Below are positions 23,201 to 35,995 of a DNA stretch of 64,000 bases, one piece after another (the stretch's first letter is position 1; each line of letters opens with the position of its first letter). Below the pieces are notes generated by a model. It was not told where the DNA came from. It ran no database searches and was given only the letters and a program-made list of their open reading frames with translations. A program made the translations under genes and the position numbers. Location: positions 1,736,001-1,800,000 of the forward strand of contig OX579641.1 in assembly GCA_951230915.1 (NCBI GenBank), written 5' to 3'. The stretch comes from Antitrichia curtipendula. Lineage: Eukaryota > Streptophyta > Bryopsida > Hypnales > Leucodontaceae.

Positions 23201-24579
23201 TTGCTATACACATACATGTATCTTTAATTCATCAAGGACATTATGCATAATCATTGCTCTCAGCTGCAAGTTGAAGTGATTGTCTCCTCGTTGTTTAGTA
23301 ATAGTCTTTGCAGCTTTTTAAAATGACGTCCAACCATTAGAAGCTATGCAAGACAATTGGTTTAAAATTAAACAAGGAAATTAGTAGTAGAGGCTTGACC
23401 TCAAAAGCGTTCAAACTCTATTTTATTCTTGCAAAATCTCAAGAATTGTGCCAAAACAAAATCTTAAACTTCATTTCCCTTCATTTTTTCACAAGAATCC
23501 CAAGCAATGGGATAAAACAAAATCCTACACTTTCTTTACCTTCATTACAAGAAACCCATATCCACAACATTTTCAAAAAGTTCCCCTGCAAACTATGTTT
23601 CTTCAAGTATAAATACATTTGCAAGTAGAGAAACAAATGAAGCAATCAAGAGAAGAAGTATATCTAAGCACAAAGCAAAGAATCCTTCGCGACATTAACA
23701 AGCAAGAACCGCAAAGCACTACCACAAAATTGCAATTTTAAAACCCTAAAGATGTATCTACAACACAAAGAAGCTTTTTTGAAACTACCTTAAATCCCAC
23801 AACCCTAAATCCCACATTTGACCCTCTCATTGCATGCTCCAATGACTACACCTTGTCCAACTCTCTTTAGTAAATACAACGCATCCTTCAAATCGCAAAA
23901 CCACACAAAGTTTAGTATTAGAACAAGCAAACTACTTGAAATGAGACATTCATTATTTTACCTATTTGCAAATGAAAAATGGAAGCTTTTCATGTAGGTT
24001 CCTCCCTTCTCTTTTAAACAACATTTTGTGTAGATTTACAAATTTTGTATTATAGATCATTATAATGTACTCTATAGTAGTTACAGTACAACCCACTTAA
24101 AAGGTGATGCTATAGTAACTTGAATATTTTTTATATTACTAGCTCCAAGATTTAAAATGTATCGTATATTAGATTTCACATTGTTTCTAAGGTAGTGCGA
24201 GTGAAGTAACCTCTCACACTATAGTGTGAAAATGATTGAATTTTCATAGTTTCAATGAATTAAAAAAATAAAAAATTATTTTTACTTTTATTTTAATTGT
24301 GGAAATGACACAAGGTATACTAGTCCATACCTTAAGTTAGGTTCATTGTTTTGTTTTGTTTGTTGCATTGACATATCCTAGACCTTATGTTTATCAGGCA
24401 TGTTCTTAGTACTATCATAAAGCTCTCTATGAGGAAAGGTGCATGGGCTTCGCTTTGTGTTGTTTCGACTCACAACAAAAAAGATATTGAATTTGGAGGT
24501 TTTTATGAGTAAATAATTTGAAAATGACCTTTAATTTTAATTTGACTGTGCAACAACACATGGCACACTAGTCTATACT
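20269..24579. repeat. Cluster of degenerate copies of the gtttgttttgttttg repeat family
   Basis: A unit of several hundred bp recurs in one orientation. It has a ctataccttaagttaggttg start, a tttgttttgttttgtttg core, then tggtaccattgaaaagctct, gggtgcatggactttg, a gaatttcaaagtttttatga stretch and a gcacaaggcacactagtct end. Copies begin near 20570, 21310, 22240 and 24325, and the family continues past the element at 24584. No ORF or terminal structure identifies the class. No gene was seen. Confidence 0.55.
21750..22035. repeat. Degenerate short tandem repeats (tatgttataggtacc type)
   Basis: The phrase tatgttata(a/g)g(c/t)a(c/t)cttccatggttatagga recurs at about 21810, 21881 and 21931, with further partial copies. 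Spacing is irregular (about 50-71 bp). The block lies inside the larger repeat cluster. Confidence 0.55.
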
Positions 24580-24583
24580 TTAA

Positions 24584-25513
24584 CCCCTAAAGGATCAACA
24601 TGTGATTTTTAGCAGTATAGAAATTTTGGGCAGGTACCTGTGACTGGAGATTTTCATTTTTTTGGCTGAATTCTTATAGGAATTGTCCGCGAGGAATATC
24701 TTTCATATGCACTAAATTTCATGACATTTGGAAATACAAGTCAAAAGTTATGGCCTAATATTTTACTTTTTCCCTTGGTCGGGCAGTCTGAGCAGATAAT
24801 AAAAAAAAAAAATTCAAAAAAAAAAATTTGAAAATGGTTTTTTAGAATTATATATAGGTTGAAAGCTTTGAATCATTCCATTTTGACTGATGAGTTGAAA
24901 TTTATGAGGAGTTTTAGTGTGCGGGTAGTTATGGATTCTCTACTAAAACAACAACTTTGAAGTCCTTTATCTTATTCAATTTTCAATATTTTTTTGAAAA
25001 AAACAAAATCATAGGATGTAGATTGTTTATTACAATATTTCAACCATTGGGATTGGCATTTTTCAATTCCATAACCAAATTCTTTACAATTTTGTATTTT
25101 GAATAATTTTGTATTTTTTTCTACTTCTTTCTACTTAGTATTTTTTTCCTATATGTTGTACAATTCCAAATGATTTGAAAATTTTCAAGCATATAGACAA
25201 CTGCTCTAGGAAAATGAATCCAAAGAAGCACCACCATTTTGGACATTTTCATAGAAAAGTGAGCTTGTGAAGTGCAGTTGCCCAGTTTTTTGCAGGGCCA
25301 AAATAATGATTTTAATGAATTTGAATGCTTATATCTTGCAATCCACTCAGTGGAAATTTCTGAAATTTTTACCACATATTCTCAAGTCAAAATACTATAA
25401 GATCCTATGATTACATGTATAATAAAATAAATTTAAAAATAAATTTGGTACTGTACTAAAAATGTCAGTTCTTGAGCATTTTGGGTGAAAACATAGTCAT
25501 GGATCTTTAGGGG
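24584..25513 (+). mobile_element. TTAA-type piggyBac-like MITE, 930 bp, nested in another repeat
   Basis: TTAA at 24580-24583 and 25514-25517 flank CCCCTAAAGGATC and GATCTTTAGGGG ends. The element interrupts a copy of the gcacactagtctatacctTAAgttagg repeat. Uninterrupted copies (24325-24343, 22235-22255) have a single TTAA or TTAAG at the same place. The interior is of the main subfamily and non-coding, with an 84-codon minus-strand frame ending in the shared TTYRKKI peptide. Confidence 0.85.
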
Positions 25514-25517
25514 TTAA

Positions 25518-28300
25518 ACTAGTTAGTTAAGATTATTGTTTTTGTTTCTTTTGTAGGCTGACATCTAAAAACCCGTGAGTCCTCCTACAACATTCTTCTT
25601 AACATTGAAAAGCTCTTTATAGAGAGGGGCGCACGGACTTTGTTTCGTGGCGTTTGGACCGAAAATTATTGAGTTTTTAAGTTTTTATACATTACAAAAT
25701 TGAATTAATCTATCTTTTTATTTTAGAAAAACCATAACATTCATATTGCAAGTCTAAAATAAGACCTTTGCACTCCTTAGTACAAAGAGATTTTTATTTG
25801 TGCCATTTTTGTGGCATTTGAACCTGTCATATGAAAGGTTATTATTTTTTCAAAATAGAAAGTAATATTATTCAATCTTCTCGTTCATAAAAGCTTGAAA
25901 TTCAATTATGGACCAATGTTGTGAAAATTATGGATTTTTTTAAATTAAAAATTAAAAAATTAAACTAAATTATCTTTTATTTTGGAAAAAACATAACTTT
26001 CATATGGCATGTCCAAATGCCACACAACAATGCCCTTGCACTCCTTTGTGCATAAAGCTTCTTATTTTTATTGAGAACGCAACTTCTTATACAATCACAC
26101 TATGGTGTGAAAGTTATTAAATTCCAAAGTCTTAAAGATTTAGAAAATTATTTTTATTTTTATTTTTGTTGTGACAATTGCACATGGCACATTAATCTAT
26201 ACCTTAAATTAGGTTGTTTATTTTGTTTTGTTTGCTTGATACAATGAGAGTTAAAAAAATGTGACTCTTCCAACCACGTTCTTAGTACCATTAGAAAGCT
26301 CTTTGTGAAGATGGGTGCATAGACTTTGTTTTATGACATTTGGACCTACGGTGTGAAAATGATTGAATTTCAAAAAATTTATGGATTTGAAAATTGAACT
26401 ATCTTTTGAGAAGAGACAGGCAGCTTCGCCCTGAAATCCCCTCCCTCCTCTAAATAATCAACAGTTGTGCAATTAAAAAAGAAAACAATATCCCCCCCTT
26501 AAAAAATCAATAGCCACGCGAGTAGCCGTGGGATTCGAAAAGAAAACAATAGTCCCTAGTGCCGTGCGATTTGAATTGAAAAAGCCATTAGTATAGGTGC
26601 TCTATCCACTTGAATCATCTACCTGCCTTTCAAACCTGCCCATGTTGTGAGGACATTGCTGGAGAAGAAAGTCTCTATATGACGTTATTTAGATTAAATC
26701 CTTTATATAATGCTTCTTGTTTGGGTATCTAGACTCTATGATTTGTATAATTATACCAACTTATCACTTACACTACCAATGTCTCAAAGAAATTCTTAAA
26801 GATAAAGTTAATTAAAGACAACCAATTGAAACGTCAATAGTGGAGTTGCTTCAATCAATCTTCCTATCTATGAATGTTAAATTGATAGAAGCATATGTAG
26901 ATTGAGGGCTTTGCATTCAAAGTTCCGAGATGACATCATGAGTATCCAAATTGATGCAGATTCTATCAAACACTATTTTTCATTGTGTAGAATTCTCAAC
27001 AAGTGGAATGCTTGCTTGGATGCACAATTGAAAGTCAATGCAATTTTAAATTAGAACATCAACTAGGCTCTTCAAGGAATTCTTCGTGGACATAATTTAA
27101 TACTTGACAGATAGATAGACCTTAAAGAAGACACTTGCATTTGAAAACACAAAGAAGTAAGATTTATAACTTGCATTTAAATAACAACATTTGCAATTTG
27201 AAAATAGAAGTGTTGGCTACAAGTTTATTGTATTTTGATTGAAGTAGTATAGTAGGGAGTCAGAAGCGGTGATTGCGGGACTATGAAGAGTAAATTATAG
27301 TCTCTCATTAGATCACTGTTGTTGTGTTTTTTGTGGAATTGAAATTTTTAATGTAATTTGGGGTTGGCTGCAAGAAGAAAAGAATTGAGGAAGGAGGAAG
27401 TAAATTTGGAGATTGAGTGTTTCCGTGTACAAAATTTATTCCCTAACTACACTACTATTAGGCTTGTACATAGTTTTACACTATCACCTCTAAAGAGGCA
27501 ATAACGGCCTATACATTGCATATCCAAACTGACTACAAAACAAAGCCTTTGCGCTCCTTGCATGAAGCTTTTTGTTTATATAAGAACACAACCTCTCATA
27601 CTGCAACAAAGTCCTTACATTCCTTTGTGCTTAAATGATATTGAATTTTAAATTTTTTACAAATTAAAAAATTACTTTTACGTTTATTTTCATTGTGGCT
27701 ATGGCACATGGTACACTAGAAAGGGTGCATGGAAGTTGTTTCTTGGCTTTTGGACATACAATGTAAAAGTTATGGATTTTTGAATTATTTTTAACTTAAA
27801 TAATTGAATTAAATTATCTCTTATTGAAAATACCATAACTTTCATATTGCATGTCCAAACACCATGGAACAAATCTCATGCACTCTTTTGTACAAAAAGC
27901 TTCTTATTTGTATAAAAAAATGTAACATCTCACATTGCAACATAGCCCTTGCATTACTTCATCCATTTAAAAGATATTGAATATTTTTTGTTTTAAATTT
28001 ACTTTTGTTTTAGGGCACATGGCATAATCTAATCATCATACCTCAAAGCTAGATTGTTTGTTTTGTTTGTTACGTATAATGAGATCTTTGGAATTGTGAA
28101 CCCTTCGATCATGTTTTTAGTATTGTTGGAAAGACATCCACAAGGAGGGGTGCTCAAGCTTTGTTTTGTGGCATTTGGACTCACAATAAAAAAGATATTG
28201 AATTTCAAGTTTTTTATGAATAAAAAAAATAGAAAAAATAACTTTTGTTTTGATTTTATTATATTGTGACAATGGCAGAGGGCACACTAGTATGTGAAAG
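25518..28300. repeat. Continuation of the gtttgttttg repeat cluster
   Basis: Further copies start near 25525, 26205 and 28050. A G+C-richer patch at 26405-26600 contains three short copies of an aatcaatagccacgcg / gaaaagaaaacaatagtccc motif. About 26650-27500 holds no recognised repeat or gene. Confidence 0.45.
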
Positions 28301-29084
28301 AGATCTACTTATAGAGTTGAGTCTAATACATTTACAAACTATCCTTTGTACCATCATATTCAAATGTACAAAATTAATTATAGTGTGAGGAAAAATATTT
28401 AAATATTTAAATATATAGATATCTATTTTACAAAATTTGGTCATACGACACCTCATATTGAATTGTTCCTAGAGGAAATTGTGAAACCTTTTTGGAGATA
28501 CTTGTTGAAGGAAAGATGTGCATATGGATGTTTCCTACGTATTTGTGCAATCAAGTTTAAGAAAAATCAATAAAATATTATATAAATCTATAAAAATTGA
28601 CTTAAAAAATTCACCCAAAATGAAATATTGCTTTCTTGAAGCTAAAATTGGTATGCTTGATTGAGATTGTGTAAGAATTGAGTGTTAATTCTTAAAGGAC
28701 CAAGTCATTAGAGGAAATCTATGACCATTAAAAGACCATAAGTTCTCAAGATGTCTCCAAAAGCCCACCTTTGTTATTGGTTTCTATTAGAACAAATATG
28801 CCGTAGTCAAGACATTGCCAAATTAGACAAGGAATTTATTGTATGAGGACATCTATGTTAGCATAATTTAAAGAAAAATGAAGGATAATACAAAAAATTC
28901 ATTGAGTCAGTTCCCCATCTTCTATTTAACCATCTACTTTGAAGAAGTTTATTGATGGTTAAACAAAATAATAGATTCAATGAGATTTTGGGAGTTATTA
29001 TGGTGGAGAGGGTGTTTTTATAGTGAAATGCATCATCCATCATAAATCCTCACAAGGCTATGGGATAATTTGAAGATGAGAGCT
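28301..29084. other. AT-rich intergenic DNA, nothing recognised
   Basis: Short minus-strand frames (28259-28456, 28858-29043) have no domain and no codon bias. No other structure was seen. Confidence 0.5.
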
Positions 29085-29510
29085 TGATCTCTCATTGTCA
29101 AAACATAAGAGTTTTGTTTAAAGTGAAATTTTAGACCTCATTTAGGCATAGTAGAATAAGTCTTTTTAGAAAACTTTTAACTAAGAAAAGTTGGGAAATC
29201 AATTTGAGTTTCATTCCCAAATAAGCCGTTTCAGATTTAGAGCCTCCAGTCAAAAGTTATGGACAAAATTTAGAGAGGACGTTTTTTAGTTTAAATTTTT
29301 AATCATCCTCTCTGAATTTTGTCCATAACTTTTGATTGGAGGCTCTAAATCTGAAACGGCTTATTTGGGAATGAAATTCAAATTGATTTTCCAACTTTTC
29401 TTAGTTAAATTTTTTGTGAGAAGACTTATTCTACTATGCTCAAATGAAGTTTGAAATTTGGCTTTGAACAAAATTACTACTTTTGAGTTAAAAATAAGTG
29501 ATTGAGATAC
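29085..29510. mobile_element. Long foldback element (hairpin MITE), about 425 bp
   Basis: The two arms (about 29115-29280 and 29310-29475) are near-perfect reverse complements around gcctccagtcaaaagttatg and cataacttttgattggaggc, separated by a loop of about 30 nt. A weaker outer pairing extends to 29085 and 29510. A second, more diverged copy is at 35558-35995. Transcribed, it would form a long double-stranded RNA. Confidence 0.75.
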
Positions 29511-29870
29511 TACTAATCCTAATGTATATATCCTACATGGATTGTTTTACCTACTACTATTCCACTTATATAAAGAGCTTGTCTTTTCTACTCAAATTGC
29601 TTTGAATAAGAGGCTTTTTAAGCTATATTTCATAGTTGTCAAATTTGAATGTGAAGCTGATTTTTGATAAGTAATATTTTGAAGTGTCAAACTTTAATTA
29701 ATTAGTAGTTTAGGAACAACATGGCAAACCTTGACCACCAATCATCAACATTCTTGAGACGTGTTCTTGACTTTTCCACAAAGAACCTAGTCAATAAAAA
29801 CTTTAGGACTTTCTAAGGATAACGAGGATCGGAAATAGGCTAAAATAGTCTTCTAGAGGCCTTAGATCTC
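29511..29870. other. Intergenic DNA, nothing recognised
   Basis: No ORF, repeat or element end could be supported here. Confidence 0.4.
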
Positions 29871-30752
29871 CTTAATGGCTGCATTTTTTGCCAACATAGT
29901 ACTTTTTGGCAACTCACTATAAATGGAGTGTTTTTTTGTTTTTCTTTGAAATTTTCAAACAATATGGAGACAAGTGTTTTCTTTAAAGCACAACATTTTT
30001 CATAACTTTTGACTACATGGATTAAAAGTTATTGTATGATATGTAGATTTTTTTTTCGGTTGGGTAGTCCGAGCAGATTTTTAAAATCACTTTTTTCATA
30101 AACAAAAATTTGAAGCCAATTTTCTAGATTAATATATACGTGGAAAGCTTTGAATTATTTCATTTTGATTGATGAGGTGAAAGTTATGAGGAGTTTTAGT
30201 TTGCATGTAGTTATAGATTTTTTACTCTAAAATAAACTTTTAAGTCCTTTATTTTACTCAGGTTTCAATATTTTTTGAAAAAATAAAATCATAGGATGTA
30301 GAGTTTTTATTACAACACTTCAACCTTTGGAATTGGCATTTTTCAATTCTATACGTAAATTCTTAACATTTTAGGATTTTGAATCATTTTTTACTTCTTT
30401 CTGCTTACTATCTTTTTCCTATATGTTGTACAATTCCAAATGATGTGAAATTTTTTAAGCACATAACCAACTTGCTTTAAAGTGAATCCAAAGAAGCATC
30501 ACCATTTGAGACATTTTTTTGTACAAATGTGATCTTGTGAAGTGCAACTGCCTGATTTTTTGCAAGGCCCAAAAAAGGATTTTTGTCAATTCAAACACTA
30601 GTATCTTGCAATCTATACGGTGGAAATTTCTAAAAAAAAATTCCATATCTTCTCAAACAAGCGTACTACAAGATCCTACAATTACATGTGTGCACTAGAA
30701 ATGGCAGTTTTGGAGCATTTTGGGTGAAAACATAGTCAAAAAACTTCAGGGG
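29871..30752 (+). mobile_element. TTAA-type piggyBac-like MITE with decayed left end
   Basis: The right end AACTTCAGGGG is followed by TTAA (30753-30756). The interior follows the main subfamily throughout (gccaacatagtactttttggcaactcac at left, gaaaacatagtc at right). The left terminus is degenerate, so 29871 is approximate. Confidence 0.65.
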
Positions 30753-30756
30753 TTAA

Positions 30757-32008
30757 TTATGCAAGACAAAGAATTCCAATTCTTTTCTAGACTAAAAATT
30801 AAAAAAATTGAATGACACAATAGGTAGTTAATAAGTGCACTATTGTACACGACCCATTTCCAACCACTTAATCAATTACGCATATTTGGAGCGCAAGTTT
30901 TTTGAATGTCAAATTTTTTTTCAAGTACAAAAATAGAATTAGGAAGGATTGTATATTTTTCCAAAATTTTATTATACAAAACATAATTACTATGAATTTT
31001 TTAGTCGAAGATTCTCTTCAACCTATAATGGTCATATAGGTTTTTTGACTTCTGACTATAGCTGATTGCAAAATCGACCAAGGATTGGTTGCAATATTAA
31101 TAGCCTTGTAGCCAATCATAATGTGCCACAACTATTCCTTGAACTGTGCCACAATTTAACGGAAACAAAACATTCTATAGATTGGAAATGGGGTGTTGGT
31201 GGTTGGAAATGGGTCGGCTGCCATACGCCCCACTGTACACCTTCAAGCAACCCCAATATCACTTTTACATCTATTCCATATAGTCACGGGAGTCGCATGT
31301 TGTGACATTAAAGAGGGATTGTTGGAGTATATTCCAAGAGCACCCAATCATGCGACACTCAAGACGTCAGGTTGCACCTCTGTCCAACACGAGGTTTTCC
31401 CCCACGTAACGGATGATTCAGTGAATTTATCATCCGTCAGAATTCATCGAGTTGACGAGACCTTCCTTGTTCACTACATGGCGGCCACGCTTTATGCCCA
31501 AAGGGTTCTGGGACTCCCCCTCTAACGGGGCCGCCAAATATTTCTTTCCTCACCTTCCCACCCACCCCTCCAGCTGCCCGGATGGGGTGAGCAGAGTCAG
31601 GATATCACTGGGAGTGTCACCTTGAGGCCAATGGGCAGCGGGAAGCGGGCAGGAAGCAAAACAACCGCGGACCGGATGAAAAACACTTAGAGGCCAGACG
31701 CACGGTAAAAGACCCTGAAACGCTAAGACAGAGTGCGAAGACCGTGGCGACGCTCTTTCCGATCGTGAAAACGGTGTTGGGTTTCACCCCTCCGTCACGC
31801 AGCGTGTGCTTGATTGCTTCTCTCACGCACGCCCCTGATGTTATATTGTGAGGTAGCGCTTTCTTGGTCTCAGATTGTTCGCTTCGTGGCCTCTAAACGA
31901 GCATCCCCTGCAAAAGCCATTCGCATTGGGGCTCAAGACGTCGGGAGGATTCTCAGATTTGCAACACTGCGTGAACGGGATCGGGTTTCCGAACAAAGTA
32001 GAGCCAGA
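30757..32008 (+). promoter_or_regulatory. Upstream region of the PMM gene
   Basis: The first 500 bp are AT-rich. From about 31310 the sequence becomes G+C-richer, as expected for a promoter and 5' UTR. Frames here (31193-31525, 31841-32140) have no domain. No core promoter element was assigned. Confidence 0.35.
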
Positions 32009-34442
32009 ATGGGGCGGAGTGCGGGTGTGCTTGCTCTCTTTGACGTCGATGGCACGCTTACATATCCCCGCAAGGTACAGACACTCCATCGGTTTCGCCA
32101 TTCGGGAGAATTTCAGGGAATTTGTCGTTGCGTTTGTCAAGATTAGATCCAGACACGATCTGTTGTTTCCGCTTCTCGATCCGCAATGTGAGTCGTAAAT
32201 CTTTGCGCCTCTGTCTCATTGGATTTGTGGTGAGATTTTGCCCGAGGGCTTTGGCTGAGCGGGTTCGCGATGGTTTTGGTTTGGGGTTTCAGGATGTCAC
32301 TCCAGAGATGCTACAGTTCCTGCAGGAGCTTCGGAAGGTGTGTGGATACCAGATCTCAGAGCAAGCCATTGTTGCGACGATCTCTCTTTCTGTAATTTTT
32401 GTGTGTGTGGATCGTGATGATTCTAGCATCGTATTTTTTTTAGTGTGTACTCCTATACTAGTGAGATTTGGCAGCCTCTGGCTTCTCACCGGGGTGTTTC
32501 GTCTTGTGCTGATTTGGATCAAGATTGATCGGTGGTTATCGTGCAGGTGGTGACTGTAGGTGTTGTTGGAGGCTCGGATCTTGTCAAAATCTCAGAGCAG
32601 CTTGGAAAGTCTGGTAATATATTTATTTTTCGGCCCCATGTTTCTAAGCACTGTTTAATGTAGTAGATATGAGAATCAATTCGTTTGTTAGTGTTTATTT
32701 ATTTATTTACTTTCTAAAGTAGTTTTTATTTTATTTTTTTCTGTTTTGTCTGATTGAGTGTATCATGCTATCTCATGTATCAAGTTCAAACCCGAACGTC
32801 CTTTCGGTCACAGGGCCTTTCCTTGATTTTCATACATGAAAACTTGAAAGTCGATGTCGTATATCCTCAAGCAGTATGCGACATGAAGCTCAAACCGTGT
32901 ATGTATGCAGCTGTTCTGGATTATGACTACCTGTTTTCGGAGAATGGGCTGGTTGCCTACAAGGGGGGGAAGCTTATCGGAAACCAGGTGCTTAAGCGAT
33001 GTCTTTTATTCTTGATGTAGCTGTTGCTAAATTAGATCTTAACTTGGGTTTAATTCCTAGCACAAGTTGTTTTAACTTATAAATTTGGGTTGCAGAGTTT
33101 GAAAGCACACCTGGGTGACGAGAAGCTGAAGGAATTAATCAATTTTGCGCTACATTACATCGCTGACATGGACATCCCTATCAAGAGGTGAGCTGAAGTC
33201 ATTTTTAACCTCCAGAGTGCTTGTTTTGTCCGTGCCATCGATTCTCTGAAATACTTTGAATGTGTTGAGACTGCTTTCTAGGTTTTTATGTTAAGCTGCT
33301 TCTTAACCAGGCTTTGAATATTTGTGCTACTAATCTTTTAAAAAGAGCTATATGTCCAAGGCGAATGCTATTATCAGTGGCAAAAGTTGCGTGCCAAGTG
33401 AGTCACGTTCAAATGAAAACTTAGTTGCACATCCTTACGCTTATGATGTGGCTTTGTTTGCTATGGCAGAGGGACTTTCATTGAATTTCGCATGGGCATG
33501 CTGAACGTATCCCCCATTGGCCGCAATTGCAGCCAAGAGGAGCGTGATGAGTTTGAGCGCTATGATAAGGTACTAAATGGGAATGCTTTCTGAAATCGAA
33601 ACCCTCGTTCGTTACGTGATGTGTCGCCATAGTATTATAGTGTCTGAAATTAGCCAATTGGTGGGGCTTTAATTTGTGAGTCTAATGATTTTCAATGCGA
33701 CATGATGTGCAGATACACAATGTGAGGAAAACGTTTGTGGAAGTCCTCAAGAAGAAGTTTGCGGACTTCAACCTTACATTCTCCATTGGTGGACAAATCA
33801 GCTTTGATGTGAGATGCAGTGCAATTCCGACATGCTCTTATTTCTCTTTTTTTTTCATGCGTGTGGTTAAACCCCCTCATGCACATATATTTCTGTTACT
33901 AAGACGAGGTCTCTCCTGTGATCTCAGGTGTTTCCTTGCGGTTGGGACAAGACATTCTGCCTGCCGTTCGTTGAGAAAGATTTTTCAGAGATCCACTTTT
34001 TTGGCGACAAAACCTATCAGGTACGCATCCATCTTGTCGTATTCTAGAACATCTTTGGGTCTCTGGGACGTCCTAATTGGCTGATTTTTATCCTTTAAGA
34101 CCCAAACTTAAATAGATGTCCACTTCGGAAGTTAACAGTAGAGAAATATGTAATATCCAATGCATATTTCTACTGTTCAACCATAGTTTCTTCTTACTAT
34201 TGGTATACTTCATTGAAGCCTCCTAAATGATTCATTTCAACTCTTTAAATATGATAGCAACCACTTCTGGCTATTTGAACATCTAGGGGTTAAGATTTGA
34301 TTGTATGTTACAGGGTGGCAACGACTACGAAATTTTTGTGTCTCCGAAGACAATAGGACACACAGTGACAAGTCCGGAGGACACGATCAGACAGTGCTCA
34401 AAGCTTTTTCTTACTCCTGGCTCAGACCAGCATTTGCAATAG
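32009..34442 (+). CDS. PMM: Phosphomannomutase (HAD superfamily, eukaryotic PMM)
   Basis: This cytosolic enzyme interconverts mannose-6-phosphate and mannose-1-phosphate, feeding GDP-mannose for N-glycans, GPI anchors, cell-wall mannans and ascorbate. Nine GT-AG exons give 254 aa: 32009-32074, 32293-32337, 32547-32613, 32911-32987, 33096-33187, 33470-33569, 33713-33808, 33928-34020 and 34314-34442. The HAD motif FDVDGTLT has catalytic Asp12 and Asp14. [61 protein letters not shown] and the C-terminal [10 protein letters not shown] follow in family order. Length fits plant PMM (about 246 aa) with a slightly longer tail. The ATG is the only one in frame just before the motif. Intron 8 (34021-34313) carries a small TTAA-type MITE. 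Confidence 0.95.
34099..34289. mobile_element. Short TTAA-type MITE inside PMM intron 8
   Basis: The right end ATCTAGGGG is followed by TTAA (34290-34293). The left end follows TTAA at 34095-34098 but pairs only weakly. The last 75 bp resemble 60236-60305 in a U-box gene intron (cctaaatgatccattca, ctggccatttcgacat), so this is a repeated small element found in introns. Confidence 0.45.
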
Positions 34443-35557
34443 AGCTTTGATCGCATTGTTCAGTAGGATACCCGTATCATCTACATTATAGGGTCTAGCA
34501 TGATCGGTCGACACTGCTCAAGTCTTGATGCAACACGTTATTCTATTTTTGTTTCTCTGGATCTTGTATGACGCAGAGGGTTAGCTATTTTGTGTAGATT
34601 GATACTGGAAAGTTTTCGTTCATTATATACTATTTTTTCATTTATGCCATTTATGCTGACCCAGTGCTTTCGCTCTTGCTTTTTGCGAAGGACGACCATT
34701 TTGACTTTGGTTCAACTTTTTGTCAATTCAAAGTGGGCATCTGATAGAATCTGGAAATACTGACGTGCTGAGAACAAATGAGACTTCCCTTCTCTGAACT
34801 GTACCGAATTGGGACCACTGATTTGTCCTATTAGACCAATTAGACTTAGGCCGTCATGGCAGAACGATGAATAGAACGTGACAGCGGCTCTCCGTATTAG
34901 GTTTTAGGTTTAAAGGCGGCACACCTCAAATTGAGGAAAATACCCCTGCCAGTGAACAGAACAGTGCAAGAAGGAAACAGGGTCGTATGGACGGATGGCC
35001 AGACTTTGGCTACGGAGGTGAAGGAATAGTGAAGCTAGGAAAGAAAAAGACAATTCATTATATACAGTGAATAGTGTGCTGTCTTATGAGTGGATAGTGG
35101 ATAGTGAAGATGAAGACCCAGCTTTCAGGCTGATCTAATGGTTTGGTCTTCGAGTCTTGAACAACATAACAATGTGCTCAAAAGAGGCAGTAATTGCCTT
35201 ACTACTTACTACATTCAGTAGTGATGAGCTGCGCTGCCTTTCCTCAAATGGAATGATGTGGAATATTCCACACCCCAACATCAGCTAAATTACACGCATT
35301 GATATTTGTCAAAGAATTGAAGTAAGTTCGTTGGGCCCCAATTGTGCAATGTACATTGAAGTAAGTTTCAATACATTAAAAATGTATAGACAAACAATGT
35401 TCTTTGTTCATTGAAAACTATGAAGTGAATAAGTAGCATGCATTGATACAAAAGCCAATAATAAATTGAATATTGGAGTGAGAAGAGAAGTTACATATAT
35501 AGATTTGGAGTGGTAGGAGTTAACACGATCCATGTGAGATATGTAAATTAAAATGAG
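34443..35557. other. PMM 3' flank and intergenic DNA
   Basis: The PMM 3' UTR probably ends within the first 200-300 bp. The rest has no ORF or recognised element. Confidence 0.4.
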
Positions 35558-35995
35558 CAGAAACTCAACCACTCATAATTAAGTCAAAAGCAAGAATTGT
35601 GTTTGAAGTAAAATTGAAAACCTCATTTAAGTACAGTAGGATAATTTTTTTCAAAAAAATTTGAACTAAAAAAAATGGAAGATTAAGTAAAGTTTCACTT
35701 CCAAAAATTTGTTTGAGATTTCAATTCTCCTATCAAAAGTTATTGAGAAATTTCAGAGAGGGATTAGAAGGGACATTTCCTTTAACATTTTCAAACATCA
35801 TCTCTGAAATTTGTCCATAACTTTTGACTAGAGGATTGAAATCTAAAACGTATTTTTGGAGATGAAAGTTAAATTTCTTTAACAACTTCATGTAGTTCAA
35901 TTTTTTTTGAGAAAAAGTTATATTACTATGCCTAAATGAGGTATGAAATTCTACTTTAAACATAATTTTTGACAATGAGCGGTCAAGCTCTCATC
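35558..35995. mobile_element. Second foldback element, diverged copy of 29085-29510
   Basis: The arms pair around tcctatcaaaagttattgag and cataacttttgactagagga. The outer portion (aaaacctcatttaagtacag versus tgcctaaatgaggtatgaaa) also matches the copy at 29085. Arm identity is lower, so this copy is older. Confidence 0.65.

Noticed and set aside
20269..28300. LTR retrotransposon suspected from repeated blocks in one orientation
   Set aside because: No TG...CA long terminal repeats, primer-binding site, polypurine tract or gag/pol motif was found.
31193..31525. 110-codon plus-strand ORF upstream of PMM
   Set aside because: The frame has no recognisable motif and is best explained as promoter-proximal composition.
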